64,000 bases of DNA from Strix aluco (taxonomy: Eukaryota; Chordata; Aves; Strigiformes; Strigidae): positions 92,208,154 to 92,272,153 of the forward strand of contig NC_133971.1 of assembly GCF_031877795.1 (NCBI RefSeq). Direction: 5' to 3'. The translations under genes and the position numbers were made by a program. Below are positions 1-12,150 of the stretch, piece after piece (position 1 is the first letter of the stretch; every line of letters starts with the position of its first letter). The notes beneath the pieces are model-generated. The model had not been told where the DNA came from. It ran no database searches and worked only from the letters and a program-made list of their open reading frames with translations.

Positions 1-280
1 TATTAAGAGTTGATAACATTTTACTGAGAAGCCTCTTCCCAGGCTTGTCATGTGCTCTTCTCCCAGTAGTTTTCTGGAGAGACTTGTTATTCTTGATACA
101 GATTTTAGTAGCAGCTGATTTCATATACCAGCTATACCTGTGGTTCAAATCACCTTTCTGTTGTTGACAAACTGCGTTCTTGTTTGTCTGTTTAGATCGA
201 AACCTAGGGAAATGGTAAAATCTTTCTCCTTCCTGCTATATTTTGTGGTCAGTTATGAATGAACCCTTTTCTGTTTGCAG
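1..280 (+). other. HAUS1: HAUS1 intron, 3' part
   Basis: The window opens inside a HAUS1 intron. No coding exon is visible before the acceptor (CTGTTTGCAG) that ends at 280. The upstream HAUS1 exons lie outside the window. Confidence 0.8.
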
Positions 281-346
281 GAGAAGCTTGCTGCCACGGG
301 GTTGGACCAAACACTGACACACGGGTCACTCATGAAGCTGTCTAAG
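281..346 (+). CDS. HAUS1: HAUS1 coding exon, fourth from last (partial gene)
   Basis: HAUS1 (formerly CCDC5) is a coiled-coil subunit of the eight-protein augmin complex. Augmin binds spindle microtubules and recruits gamma-tubulin for branching nucleation, supporting spindle assembly, centrosome integrity and cytokinesis. This exon encodes 22 residues (EKLAATGLDQ...MKLSK). It has a consensus acceptor TTTGCAG at 280 and a donor AAG|GTGGGT at 347, both phase 0. As I recall the human protein, the matching stretch contains a similar G-M-D-A-S-L-S-H-Q-S-L segment, so the alignment is direct. The gene's 5' two-thirds lies outside the window. The identification rests on four consecutive exons that match in order. 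Confidence 0.93.
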
Positions 347-2102
347 GTGGGTCTTTTGGTACAAGAGGGATGTTTCTACAGTGGTACAGACCAGGCTTGT
401 TTATGGGGTGGTTTCAGGAGATGTAGTTTGCTATCTGGTTACCTGGGCAAATACTAATGGTAAAGAGAAGCACAAACAAAAATTCTGTAGATGGATACCT
501 CTAAACTGGAGTGTGTTGGATGGATTTGTCTCTCCCAGAAACTGAGAAGCACCTGCAGGTGCTGAAGTCGTACCTTTTCCTCAGGGTTAGGTATGGGCTT
601 GTTTTGGACTTGGGAAGAAGCTTTCCTTCTGGACTGGTTAGGGGAACAGTTGGAATCCTTTTTTTGGTTGCCTTTTGTTTTTTCCCCTCTCTTCTCCTTC
701 TGCATCTGTAATTGGGAATATAGCCTACTAGAGAATTTCTAGGGAGTAAATTCCCTGCCACTGAAAGAAAATTGGCAGCCCGTCATCTGCCTCCTCTCTT
801 TGTGATCCGTGTTACAAGCACAGTGGATATTCTGTGGACTATATGCTGTTCCGTGGCTACCTGTGTATTGCAATTACTTGATGGAATAACCCAGGTGATT
901 CTTTCTAATTTGTGTGAAATAAACCTGCTTTCAGACACTTCAGAGCAAGGGGAGGAGGTCAAGTGAAACCCAAATGCTGAACCGTGGTGTGCTTTTTTTT
1001 CTTGTGTCTTTAAATACAACATTTTTCAGCTGCATCGTAAGCCCAGTGGGATAATTTGTTAAAGGAAGAAGCACATTCCTTGAGTTACTAACTATAGATT
1101 TTCCACCTTCGTGCTGAAGCATTTCTATACATGTAACATGTATTTGTGTGGTTCTGTCTGCACTCAGCATGCTTTAATATCATTTGTTATTACTATAATG
1201 AGAACTTAATCTTTCTCCTCATTACTTTTGCTAGCTTTTTCTGCATGTTAGTTAAGAACTGTGAAAATAGGGTTCCTGATTCTTACGTTGTCGTTCTCAT
1301 GAACCAGCACTGGGTGGCAATGTTTACATGGCACAGTGTTTCAGAAGAGTACTAACCAAAAATAATTTCTGTTGGAATTTTACAGACAGAAGTCATAAGC
1401 AATTTTCTAGACTTGTCATCTTCTAGAACCTGAGCATAAGGGCAGGTTTGACTCCCTGACACTTCTGTATCTGCTTTGCCAAGAGCTCAGTGAATTGGGC
1501 AGCACAAATTACTTTGGAGTGCATTTTTTTTACTCCAAAACAGTTGAGGACTGTGGAAGGTGCTCAGTTTTCAGCCCCAAAGAGAAATTATTTCCCCAGG
1601 TAAACAGAGCAAAGCCGTGCTAAGTGTAAGGGGAGACTTTCTGCTGCTGCCTGTGCAAAACTGTTTTCATACAGAAGCCATAGGCATGAGAATGTGTCCC
1701 CTTCCTTGGGGCTCAGTTCTCTCTCTGGCCTACAGTGAGTTTGATAGTGACAGTCCTTTGTCTGGTGGAGTCTCATTTGAAATCCCCTCTCAGGGAGGTG
1801 AGATCAGGTGGTTATACTGTACAAAAAGGTATCTATAATGAAACTGTATGAAAAGGTGTATTTCCTTCAGATCGAAGGAAAATTAATTGATACCTCTGTA
1901 TAAAATTTGAACTGGGTGTGACTGACTGATAACTGAATGAATAGCAGATCTTTAGTTTTCCATGGGTTTTAAGAAAGATCGTGAAAGCTGTCACCAATAT
2001 CTCTGAATTCTGAAATGCTGTAGGTAACTGGATCTGTTTCACTATTTACATCACTTCTACAAGTAAGACTACAGAACATAATCTGCCTTGCTCTCTTCAC
2101 AG
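347..2102 (+). other. HAUS1: HAUS1 intron
   Basis: Intron with GT at 347 and AG at 2101-2102. It is AT-rich. Short open frames here have no recognisable similarity, and I see no RNA gene or clear repeat. Confidence 0.85.
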
Positions 2103-2174
2103 GAAGTGGCTGAACTGCAGGATGAAATTGTGCCTTTGAAGAAGGAACTGGACTCCTACCTAGATTTAACTCCT
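2103..2174 (+). CDS. HAUS1: HAUS1 coding exon, third from last
   Basis: The exon is 72 bp, 24 residues, phase 0 at both ends. Its acceptor is CTCTTCACAG and its donor CCT|GTAATT. It encodes a heptad-like coiled coil (EVAELQDEIVPLKK...DSYLDLTP). The PLKK-x-L-x-SYLDL core is highly similar to human HAUS1 as I remember it, and this is the strongest single identifier of the gene. The segment lies in the C-terminal coiled coil that packs against other augmin subunits. Confidence 0.95.
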
Positions 2175-4041
2175 GTAATTATTTTTTCCACTCTTCTATT
2201 GTATTTGCCATCAATGGACTTCAGAATGAAAGGATATTGTTGTGATGGTTTTGGTGGACAGTCCTACAGGTCTGTTAACGATGTGAACAGAAGACTTAAA
2301 CAGAAGGCTATCTATTTATTAATCAAATCCAAGAAATTAAGTGTGCTTACCAGGCAAACTTTGTCTAACAGAATGCACAGATTTGCTGGGTGACCTTAGT
2401 CTCAAGGTGAATTAGCTAGAAATTAAGACATGTGGAAGAAAATTCCTTAGTATAACATTTTTTTTGAGATTTACCAGTATATTAGCTACACCTGTCATCA
2501 GGCTGTCAATATGGTGGACACAGCACATTGTGCAGAGGTTGGAACTCTGAGCAAGATTTGAACGATTATGAAGAGATAGCCAAATGTAGGCGTTGTCCCC
2601 TAAACAAGTACTCTAGCATGTGTGACTACTGGCTGCTCCATCACTTTCTTTGATTTCTCCTGAAGGTGCTAGGTACTCAGCTCTCTGAAAATGCAAGTTT
2701 CTCATTTAGGTTACTAAATAGTAGTTTTGAAAGCCCCTGTCTGTGTATCTTTTCTTCATTTTATATTTTGGCTACTGTCACTGTTGGTCCCTGTGCTAGG
2801 AGTTACTGCTGTGGGAAGCATCTTTTATAAAAAGAATTTTACTCTTTTCAAATTAGAACACCTGTTACAAGAGACTGTTTCAGTTAAGGGTTATTTTGTG
2901 AACAACTTCACAGTGGCTTAAAGAAATCATGGGTAAACAAGGCTTTAGTCCATGAAACAGAAGGCCTTGGCTTTGTATAATGTCTGTAGATTGCCACCTG
3001 TGATATTTGGGACCACTAAACCCAAGTATTTCCAGTCTCCTTTGGAAGATTGCCATTGCTTTTACAGACAAGTATTAAAGACTTTTCTATTTGTCACTCG
3101 GGAGAAATAGCAAAAACTGGAGTGTGAATAGTTGAATGGGTTTTGGTTTTATTAAATAGTTGTAACTGTCTAGTTCACAGTTTTGTATTTGAGTTACCTG
3201 ATATGGCCCCTGTTACTTCCTCATCGGAGCACCCCACAGGCTTTAACAGAACTAGCCTCAGACCTGACTGTGTAACAGGTGAAAAGGATTTATTCCAGTT
3301 CTTATAAATGGGGCATAGAGGTCCGAGAGAAAGAGAGCGACCTGTCCAAAATCACACAGAAACTGCAGTTAATCAGATCTCTCATATTATGAACTAGGGA
3401 CCTGGCTGCTGGGCCACACTTCTCTCTTCGCCCCCTTAGCCCTGGCTTCGAGTTCCTGCCTCTCAACACGTCACCCTCATACAACTGCTGCTGTCTCCCT
3501 CCTAAAAGAAAAGGATGAAGGGAGAGGGGTGGGACTGCTTCTCTTTTAAATCCGTCTTACTCCAAGAGCCAGCCGACACCTTTCCTCAAGTGAAGCTGGA
3601 TGTTCAAATTGGATTAGGTTCTCCAGTTACCCCCTCCCTCCCATCTTGCCGTCAGTGGAGACAGGGGAGCCCCGAAGCCTCACTTCTGGTGCAGGCAGAA
3701 GGAGGGAGGACGATTCATCCCTGCAAGCTTATTGTGCTTTGGAAGATTCATGTACGGATATGTTTATAATCCAGTTCCTTGATTGGTAGGTTTGGGAAAT
3801 TGCTAAAAATGAAGGCTTTTTTAGACTTTAGGCCATACCAGACTCTTGAAAAATATGTGATTGCCCAAACCAAACTGATGCTAGGCTTTTGATGTCAGTA
3901 CCTTTTACGTATGAAGGGTGTACGCAAAACTGATTTCATTATCCCTGAATTCCCCTGCGGCACATCATTAGACTCTTTGTGATGCAGGGACTCTGTGTTT
4001 GCAACTGAAATACTGATTTTTATGCCATTTTCTCTCACCAG
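2175..4041 (+). other. HAUS1: HAUS1 intron
   Basis: Intron with GTAATT at 2175 and AG at 4040-4041, AT-rich. The one notable element is a probable MIR/CORE-SINE remnant in minus orientation around 3285-3440, annotated separately. Confidence 0.85.
3285..3440 (-). repeat. Probable MIR/CORE-SINE-like remnant
   Basis: The plus strand reads like the reverse complement of a MIR-type SINE: an AAATGGGG-like start, a purine-rich GAGAGAAAGAGAG stretch, then the recognisable TCACACAG block. Divergence is high, as expected for an ancient amniote SINE. The boundaries are approximate. Confidence 0.5.
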
Positions 4042-4089
4042 AATTCTTCCCTTGTAGACGTGAAGATTGAAGAAGTAAAACGAGAACTG
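4042..4089 (+). CDS. HAUS1: HAUS1 coding exon, second from last
   Basis: The exon is 48 bp, 16 residues (NSSLVDVKIEEVKREL), phase 0 at both ends. Its acceptor is TCTCTCACCAG and its donor CTG|GTAAGA. The V-K-I-E-E-x-K-R-E-L stretch matches the same position in human HAUS1 as recalled. Confidence 0.95.
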
Positions 4090-5111
4090 GTAAGATTATT
4101 TTTTTATATATTTCACAGAGATTTAAATGACTGCTGTCATTCCAAAACAAACTGTATATATTAATTGGCTGTGGATTTATCTACCTCAGATTGTAGTCTT
4201 AATGATCTCTAGAGGGAGATCTTGCTCTGGTAAGGCAGAAGCTGTGCATATTGGTAGTAGGAACTGGTGGAGGAATGGTATCTAAGCTACAAAGGCAGTT
4301 GGGCATAGTGGTATCAGTGGGGATTAGGTATCTGTATCCCTCTGGATTTTGTCTGCTTCACCTGTCAGAATGCTTATTCACTCGGCTGTGTTGCAGCTCA
4401 TTGGTCCCACAACCTTCCTTGCTGCTCCTGAACTCTCAGAGGGGGCCCATATTTTATTTAAAAGCTGCCTTGTAGACTGCAGTGGGGACCTTCCCCTAGG
4501 AAATGCCCATTTCATCCATGCTTGTCTAGTCTGCAGGCATAGTTGTTGGGAAATGTTCCTATAAAGCTGTTTGGGAAGTTCATACGTAGCTTTTATGAGC
4601 GAGCTGGGCCATGTTTGAGCGTAAAACCTGTCTTTATTTCTTTGTGCTACTGTCTGCTGGCTCATAGATAAAGCAGAGGGTAGTCAGTGATAAGTCTTAA
4701 AGCTGTGATCAAAAAATCACAGTTGTTTGAGAGTATTTGTACATTTTCAGATGGGACCACTCAGGTTGGTAAGCCACTTGGTTTTGATTCAGAAATACAA
4801 GCTTACCTTCCCAGCTTGAGGCTTTTATCAGGTCAGAATACTCACCTCTGGAGAGTACCTGTTCAGCTTGAAGGTGTCTGATGTCACATTGGGGTACAGT
4901 ACGAAGGTGACTGAGCTGCTTTGGAGATTTCTCTGCAGTTGTCTACAGAGACTACTGCCATTTACAGTAGTGAGAGCTTCCGGTTCGATATTTGGGTTAA
5001 TCAGTGCTAATAATATCTCAAGGTTAGATCATCGTAGCTACATTTGTCTAACAAGAACGTAAGAAAACTGTTTCATGGTCACTGATTCTTCTTGGTTTTC
5101 TCTCCCGCTAG
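4090..5111 (+). other. HAUS1: HAUS1 last intron
   Basis: GTAAGA donor at 4090 and a pyrimidine-rich acceptor (TCTCCCGCTAG) at 5111. No other feature recognised. Confidence 0.85.
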
Positions 5112-5192
5112 GAGGCTGTGGAGGCAGAGTTCTCAAGGCAGATTGATATGCTGACTCTTGAGCTGCCAAAGCCCGGCAAACTGTTCCCCTGA
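5112..5192 (+). CDS. HAUS1: HAUS1 terminal coding exon with stop codon
   Basis: The exon encodes 26 residues (EAVEAEFSRQIDMLTLEL...KLFP) and a TGA stop at 5190-5192. The E-A-E-x-S/T-R-x-I/V-D-M block corresponds to the end of human HAUS1, which as I recall stops two residues after D-M-M. This copy continues about a dozen residues further (TLELPKPGKLFP), so it may have a lineage-specific C-terminal extension. The four HAUS1 exons in the window encode 88 residues. Confidence 0.93.
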   Translation, partial: EAVEAEFSRQIDMLTLELPKPGKLFP

Positions 5193-5425
5193 AGTGGCCT
5201 GTGTGGAAGAAGATTGACTTCTTTTTTCTATTTATTTGCACTACTAAAACATTTTGGAATTCTTACTGTACTTCTGCAGCTTTCTGCCTTATTCTTCTTG
5301 CTGTTGGATGGCACACTTGGGACCTTCCAGCAAGCATGCTCATTTTTTAGGGGTTCATGTAGCCTTCTGTTTGTAAACATCACCTATTTTTCATAAAATA
5401 TTCCCCAAACTTACTGTTTTCTGTA
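5193..5425 (+). other. HAUS1: HAUS1 3' UTR, tentative
   Basis: Untranslated tail after the HAUS1 stop. No canonical AATAAA occurs close by. The best candidate is a CATAAA variant at 5392-5397 (within TTCATAAAATATT), followed by a T/G-rich stretch (CTGTTTTCTGTATCAG). The first AATAAA downstream is at 7124, too far to be the obvious choice. The 3' end is therefore uncertain. Confidence 0.4.
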
Positions 5426-8400
5426 TCAGTTCTTTTTCCATATGTGATACACGCCTGTAAGTGGCCTCCAGATGGCACCTTCACCAGGAGATGTCCCTGT
5501 CAGGATCTGGTTGACCATTACCATGTAGAATTGAACTGATCAGGAAATCTGGTTTTCTTCTTCTTCCCTGTCCAGGCTCTGGATTGTGCTTTTTCCTGGA
5601 CTCTTGTCTTTGGCGAAGTACGGTGATGACACGCTCTCTACGTCTACTAGATCATTGGCTTTTGCTCCCTTGTTTTGTTTTCTCTTGTCATGTCAGGGTT
5701 GGAGGACACATAATTTTTTTTTCCACTCATAGCATGTCTGATGTTTGCCAAGTTTGTGAAGGTGAGTTCTAGGCTTTTGCCTGGAGTGCTGCTTAGTTTG
5801 AGCATTTTCTTGAAACAGAAGTGAACAGTTAATTTTTTCCTCAGTATCTTCAGAAGGGATTTGATATGTTAATCAAAGTGAACGATACAGAAATTGTGGT
5901 AGTAGTTCCCGTTGCCTTCTAAACCCCTGCAGCATCCAAGACAGGCCACCAAGGGGATTTTCTTGCGTGTGTGATGGCTGTTTACCTTCATGGAAACAGG
6001 TTGAGCTCTGACTTGTTTCACATGGGTCATAGCATTGGCTTCACAGATCAGCAAATTATACTGCTGACACAGGTGAGAGCGGGGGTGAGCTGGAGCAGCA
6101 TCATCCTCCTAAGGTTCTGTAGTTTCGTTGTCATCTGAGAGAATGGAAGCCCATGTCGCTAACCTGTAAGGCTTGCCCATGCTCAGGGCTTTGAGAGATA
6201 CCAGTCTACTGTTGAGTACTTGTTCCTCCTCCTTACACTAATTACAGCTAAGCAAATTCAAGCAGATAAATAGCTTTAGGGATAGTGAAGCAATAGCTTT
6301 AAAAAGGGCTTTATAGTAAGACCTTTCTGGGTCTGAATATGCATTAATACTTTTGCAGAACCACCACAGGGTGTGATCCATTTTGAAGCTAGATGTCCTT
6401 TCCAATTCTACCTCAAATGTCATCTTCCTAAAGGGTCCCCAGAGCCCTCTTCTTCCATGTCACCAGTGCACCTGCCTTAAACACCCCAGCTTTTAAAAGT
6501 TGTTTTGTACTAAAGCCAAAAATCTGAAAATCTGTGGATGGGGAAAAATCAAAACCTAGAAATAGTGGCAGCACCTAAGGCCATCAAGCATGGACTTGGG
6601 CCCCTTTGTACTGGATAACATCCAAATAGTGGTGCTCTTGGTGACAATTTGTAGCTACATCTGTTGGCAATTGGAGTTGCAAAAGATTATGGTAATGATT
6701 TAACGTGGTGTGCCTGTCCCCAGGAGCTGTTACTTCACCGCAGAAATTGATTTCACTGGTCTGCAGGAAGGAATATTCTTTATTGCTTCGTGTCCTCCCT
6801 TGAACCAACAGGATCGTGAGTCTATCTGCTCGTGTCTAGGGTATAGATCTGATTTCTAAGAAGCTGCAAGCTCAGAATGACACTGGTGTCCTTAAGTGCC
6901 ACAACCTCCTCACCTTGCAGCCTTCTTCACCTCGTTTCTTCCACTGTGATGGGGAAGAGTTGAAGGGTGTCTGAAGAGCCACTACTCGTGGAAATCTTCA
7001 GCCTCATCTTCCATGCGTTGGAAGGAGTTGCTGTTTAGTTTCAGGTTTTTAAATCAAGACGTTAGGAAAGGGTGAGTTGCCTTAGTTTCATGGCTATTTA
7101 TCTTCAATTCCTTCTGGGCTAGAAATAAAAGATGGCCAAAGTGAGTGGACAAGCCATCTTTCGTATGCATGGGCTAAACTGGCTAAGGGGAAATTACCTC
7201 AGAGGTAACTGATGTGGAATCTAGAGCAGGGATGACTACAGGTAGCGCTACCGCTTACCAGAAAAACACCGAGAGAAGGCAAGAGAGCAGGCTTTGAATC
7301 TGGAGAGAGCAAGAGTGTAATCTGATCTTTTCTGTTGTAGAAGGAGAAAGAAGGCATTGCTTTGAAAGGTGTCAGAACATAGCTGGGTAGACATCAGAGA
7401 ATGATTTAATGGGAAAGCCAGTGTGAGGCACTGGAGGTCACGGCCTGACAAGCAATCTTAATCACTGGCAGCTTTGAAGAGCAGATCAGAAATACTTTGC
7501 TTAAGTGTATATAAGGGAGTGTTGATCATGCTTTGGGATAGAAAGAAAATTTGATGAGGGCTTGAGGATGCTGCCAGCCTTTTCAGAGACTTCTCCCCCT
7601 GCGCCTGCAGGGCAGCTGCACCGCTCCCCAGCTGCTGCTGTCGCACAGCACGTGCCGTGTCCCATTCATGGGCAGAGAGCCCAAATGTGGACAGGAGCAG
7701 GGCCAGGCTGACTCAAGAGCTGTCCAAAGATAGCCACGTGTTGCTCCCCAGCGTTGGAAATGCAAGGAGAAAAAAATACCCAGCAGCTGCCGGCGAGCTG
7801 TGTGCCACAGCTGAGCCATCTGCAGCACATGCAACATAAATCCATGGCCAGTTGTCGGGTCCAACAGCTCAGCTTTGGATGGAAATGGAGAAAGTCAAAT
7901 AAACAAGATTTATGCAGCCAGTGGAGAGCGTCAGTAAGATTTCTCAGCTCTTCAGTTAGCATTTGCATGGGCAGAGTGCAAAAAAGCGATGTCCTTCCTT
8001 GCTGCTGTGTTTTGGGGCAGTCCAGCTTTTCCAGTGCAGGGGTGGGATGCTGACACAGGAACGCCTCACAGAGGTCCTGCTGAGACAGGAGCGCGCCAGC
8101 CTGGGTGCTCAGCTGAGAAAAGTCTGATTTTGGGCCTCACCCTCTGCCCTGGCAGCTGCGGAGTGTTTCCACAGAGGTGGCAGCAGGTAGCAAGGAGCTG
8201 TGGCAGCCTGGAGGGAGGCTGCCAGCTGGACTCCTTGGCTGTTGTGTATCATGAAATAATCACCCAGCTGAGAATGACACGAATGCCTGGAGAGGCCTCC
8301 GCTGCTTCGGCCTCACTTCAGATTACACCAGCTGCTCTGCTCCGAACTCCCAGCTTGATTCTTGGAGACACCTGTCTATGAACACCTGCAAGTGCAGAGC

Positions 8401-9800
8401 AGTTGTGCCTTGCCGGCAGCTTCACGTGGGGCTCCCGCAGCTCTGGGGCAGCTGCCTGCAGGGCTGAGCTGCAGAGCCCTTGTTTTTATGGACAAAGTGC
8501 AAAAGATGTGCGTGCTTTTATCGCTGTGTACTCAATTCATCCTGCTGGAAAAGGTGAGGATCCAAATTCCACCTGAAAAAAGCAGGAAACGAATTAAAAT
8601 TATGCACTAGATGTGAAAACTAGTGGTCAATCTCAAGTGTAAACTTACATACATTTTTACCACAAAGTGACATACTGTTCTTATCAGGCCAATATGCAAA
8701 ATAGTAATTGCTTTAGGAAAAAAATCAGAATTAACCCCCAAATTAGCTAGGGGATAGGGATTTATTTAAGAGAAAACAGTTATTAAAACCAGAATAATAA
8801 AATCAAAATGCTAGAGAAATGCAAAATACATGAGGCAAATTTAAGGCTGAAATACGTATCTATTTACTCAAAATGCACTGAATCAAAATAAGTGGATGGA
8901 ATCTCTTCTGGCTGTATATTTTGGCTAGCTCTGTAGAAACAACTATTTTCTGCAAACATTTCATTGTGGTTGCTTTTCAGTATTCCTTTGACAAAGTATT
9001 CAAATTTTTTTTCATTCATATAAATCTTGTAGTAGATGAAGAATATTAATATGGAACTTTGACATTAAATACAATTTTTAAATATATTAAAATAGTTTCA
9101 CGATTTATTTTAAAAGTGAGTTGGTTGCATTTTGTACCATCTCCTGTATAACACCAAATATTCTTTTGATATTCAGTTCTGGTTTAGGTACTTGCAAGCA
9201 AAAGATGTGATGTGTCAAATCATAAGTCTACTTAAGATTTTTTTTAAATTACATCTAATAATGAATAGGTCTTACAGGTTTGGGAAATATTTTATATTTC
9301 TGAGCTATTCTTTGAATTTTTAGAGAGTCAGCGGCAAAACAATAGTAGTCCTGGTCTGCACGGCCTTGCATGCTGCAGGAAATCCTTCAGTTTGAGTCTG
9401 AGTACGCAGTTGCTGTTAGTAACTTCAAGTGGCTTTAGAAATACTTTTTGTCTTCTTATATGCTCACTTCATTAAAAAAATTCAGTACCAGGCTGGAAGG
9501 GTTTCTGCTTCTCCAATTCAGAAATATTTCTTCTGCAAATAAAACCCCCACAAGCGAGTAAGCAGAGGCTTTACCAATAAGCATGTGTTTAAAGTAAAAC
9601 TTGCGGTTCCTTCTCTCTTCGCTGGGTACCACCTACGTGGGAGAATACAGCACTGTCTCCATCTGTTTTGAAGTCATTCAGCATTACACCGTCCTTCCTG
9701 AGCCATGTTATCTCTCTTTAAAAAAAAACAACCAACAACTCCAACACTACGACCTAATCTAATAAATGTCTTCTCTAGACCCTTGCTCAAGATGCTTTAA
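5426..9800. other. Intergenic, HAUS1 to ARK2N, no gene recognised
   Basis: Intergenic sequence. Several open frames of 60-130 codons at 7.4-8.6 kb sit in a locally GC-richer stretch and run on both strands at once, which is typical of chance openness. I recognise no protein, RNA gene or full-length transposon. From 8.6 to 9.3 kb the sequence is strongly AT-rich. Confidence 0.6.
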
Positions 9801-9801
9801 T

Positions 9802-9842
9802 GCTAATTAAGTAGCTGTGCTGCTTAATTAGCCAATATTGGC
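9802..9842. promoter_or_regulatory. Palindromic element with paired TAATTA sites and a CCAAT palindrome
   Basis: Two 14-bp arms (9802-9815 and 9819-9832) are reverse complements at 13 of 14 positions around a 3-bp spacer. Each contains the homeodomain core TAATTA. A second perfect palindrome, GCCAATATTGGC (9831-9842), overlaps the end and carries CCAAT. TAATTA pairs of this kind are bound by paired/homeodomain dimers. It lies about 3 kb upstream of the ARK2N CpG island, next to a GC-rich block, so a cis-regulatory role is plausible but inferred. Confidence 0.4.
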
Positions 9843-9879
9843 TGGTAAAACCCAGCAGCAAGGAAAGGATTTACCCCTC

Positions 9880-10660
9880 TTCCTTCCCCAGGAGCTGTGG
9901 GCTGTAGCTCGGGGGTGGGTGAGCCCCTCGGCGTCCTGGGCACCTTCCCGGTGGTGCCCGTTCAGCCGCCGCTGGCGGCTGCGGAGGAGCCTGGGTGACT
10001 CGGCGAAGGAGCGGGAGCGCAGTAAGGGGATGGGTTGGCCGGGTTTCAGCGGCACATTTGTGATTTCAGATGCTTGGCAGCCCGCAGCCCAGCTTGGAAA
10101 ATGGGCGTTGTTTAAATGTTACTCGGAAGGTGAAGTTTCTATATATTCCTTCTGCAGAGGATGCTTAGTAACGTGCCTACGGATGCCGCCGTCGGGTGCA
10201 TGGGGATGGGCTCTTGAAAAGTCATTCTCCCCGTCTGGAGGGGGAGGGAAGCTTCTGGCCTGAGGCTGATGGCGAGATGGGAGCAGGGATGGAGGAACTC
10301 CTCTCCCCCTGCCAAGAGCCGGGTGAGGGAAGCTGGTCTGCAAGCCCTTACGAGCCGAATTTCTCTCACAACCGGCTTTTACTTGGACGGGGGAGCATGG
10401 CTTGGGGTCGCTCCTGCCGTCCGCTCCAGCGCTTATTTCCTCCCGTTGTCTTTGGGGAAGCTCGAGCGCGGCAGAGGGGAGGTGGTGGTGGCAGTTACAA
10501 TCCCCTGGAAGCTCGGGTGTGGGGCTGCACCGCCGGGCCCCTCAGCTGCTGCAGGAGACTCCGCTGCTCCCTTCCCTGGTGATCCTTTCTAGAGATGTCC
10601 CACCCAGACTCCCACTTCTCAGCCGTGTTTGTGGCGGAGGAGTTCTTATCGCTTCCTCGT
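9880..10660. promoter_or_regulatory. GC-rich, CpG-containing block upstream of ARK2N
   Basis: G+C and CpG rise sharply at about 9.9-10.1 kb and again at 10.2-10.6 kb compared with the AT-rich flanks. No open frame is recognisable as a known protein. It could be a minor CpG island, a distal promoter or an enhancer. The extent was judged by eye. Confidence 0.35.
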
Positions 10661-12150
10661 GGAGGTAACTAATGCTGAAATCATTTCACTCTTGGCAGAG
10701 GCGGTTGAAGAATGATAAAGCAAAGCCAGCGGAGGCTAGGAGGGGCACTGGGCTGTACTCTCTAAATTCCTGGAGCCAGCACCACCTCTTGCCTTTCCTC
10801 CCCGCTTCCTCATCTTTCAGCCCTTATCCCTGAAAATTCAGAGTGAGTCCCCTGGTATTTCTCCTACTGTGGCATTTAAAATCTCAGGCAATAAAGCTTT
10901 CACCACTTCCCTTAGGGAGACAATTTTCCAGCCTACTGTTCTCCATTCAAAAGCTTCCCACCCTGATTCTCAGCTTAAACTTGCCCTTCCTTAATTTCAC
11001 CCCATTAAAATCATTGATGTATCACCACTCTTCTCCCTTCATGCCACTTACTTCATTCAAATATTTACAGATCACTAACGTCTCCTGGCTTAGTTTACTA
11101 ATTCTGTTGTACCTGTGATAGTCAGAATTTCTTTTTTTCTTTCGTAATGCCTCCAGCCTGCCGATTCTTTCTGTCATGGCTCTTTGAGCTCCTTTTCCAT
11201 TTATCACTCTTCTCACAAACGCGAGGCAGATGCTCACCGCCCTCGCCTGTGTCGTTATGCTTTTCTGTATGCCGTCCAAAACTGCATTGCCTGTTCCTCA
11301 CTGCCATGTCCTAACGCCTGTGCAACAGCATGCCATTCTCCGGGTGTCTTTCAGGAGTTGTGTCTCCAAAGCACGTCCTTCCCTGTAAAGACAGATTCTG
11401 GATTATTTTCCCAGAAGCAGCCCGCTGGGTTCTGGAGGTTGATTTTAGTTGGTGGCAGGGCATGGCTAGAGGCGCATAGGAAATGAGAGCAGACTCTGGA
11501 GTAGAGCCCCCAGCAGCCCCACACAGGGCAGATTTTATCTTAAGTACAGATTTTGTCAGTGCCCTGTTTGTTCCATCTGATGTTGACACCACCAGTACCG
11601 GATGGACTGACGAGGCTGGTGCCCCTGCAAAGGAAGTTTTTCACGTGTTTGGTGAGAAAAGTACTGTTGTAAAAGTGCGTAGCTCTACTTCTACCCGAAT
11701 CTCTCTCTTGTTTCGCCTCAATGTCATAAATTCTTCTAGGGAGTATGTGATGTCTTTGTTTCCCAAGTCCACATACGTGATTTGCGTGGTGGTGGGGTAG
11801 GTGCATATGCACGTTTTTATACTATCAACCTATAACTGGTTCTGTGCCACGAGCAGTGGCTGTGCAGGAGCAGGATCCTCCATCTTTAACACTTTAATTT
11901 CCCAGGTGTTTGTAGGCCCTGATCAGGATTTAGGGATTGCTCTGAAACGATTCCTGCCATGTTTTCAGGTGGCAGAGCACTACCTACAGCCTATTGCACA
12001 CTGGTGCAGCATATACACCCCGGGGCTGCAAAGCTAAACACTCTGATTAAGAAACATCAGAACGAGGTTTAATGGTGCACTATAATGTCACCCTAATTGC
12101 ACGCCATGCTTCCCCCACCCAGGCCCCAGGTCCCTGATCTCCAGGAGTGC
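10661..12150. other. Intergenic, nothing recognised
   Basis: Mixed-composition sequence between the GC-rich block and the main CpG island. Short open frames on both strands have no similarity I recognise. Confidence 0.5.

Noticed and set aside
7124..7129. AATAAA as HAUS1 poly(A) signal
   Set aside because: It is 1.9 kb beyond the stop with no supporting G/T-rich element. A nearer variant hexamer at 5392 seems more likely, though neither is proven.
7989..8381. 130-codon plus-strand frame
   Set aside because: It overlaps GC-richer intergenic sequence with other open frames on both strands, no recognisable family and no splice or poly(A) support.
9838..10592. Frames of 107-141 codons
   Set aside because: They occur in the GC-rich block with simultaneous openness on both strands; better explained by composition.
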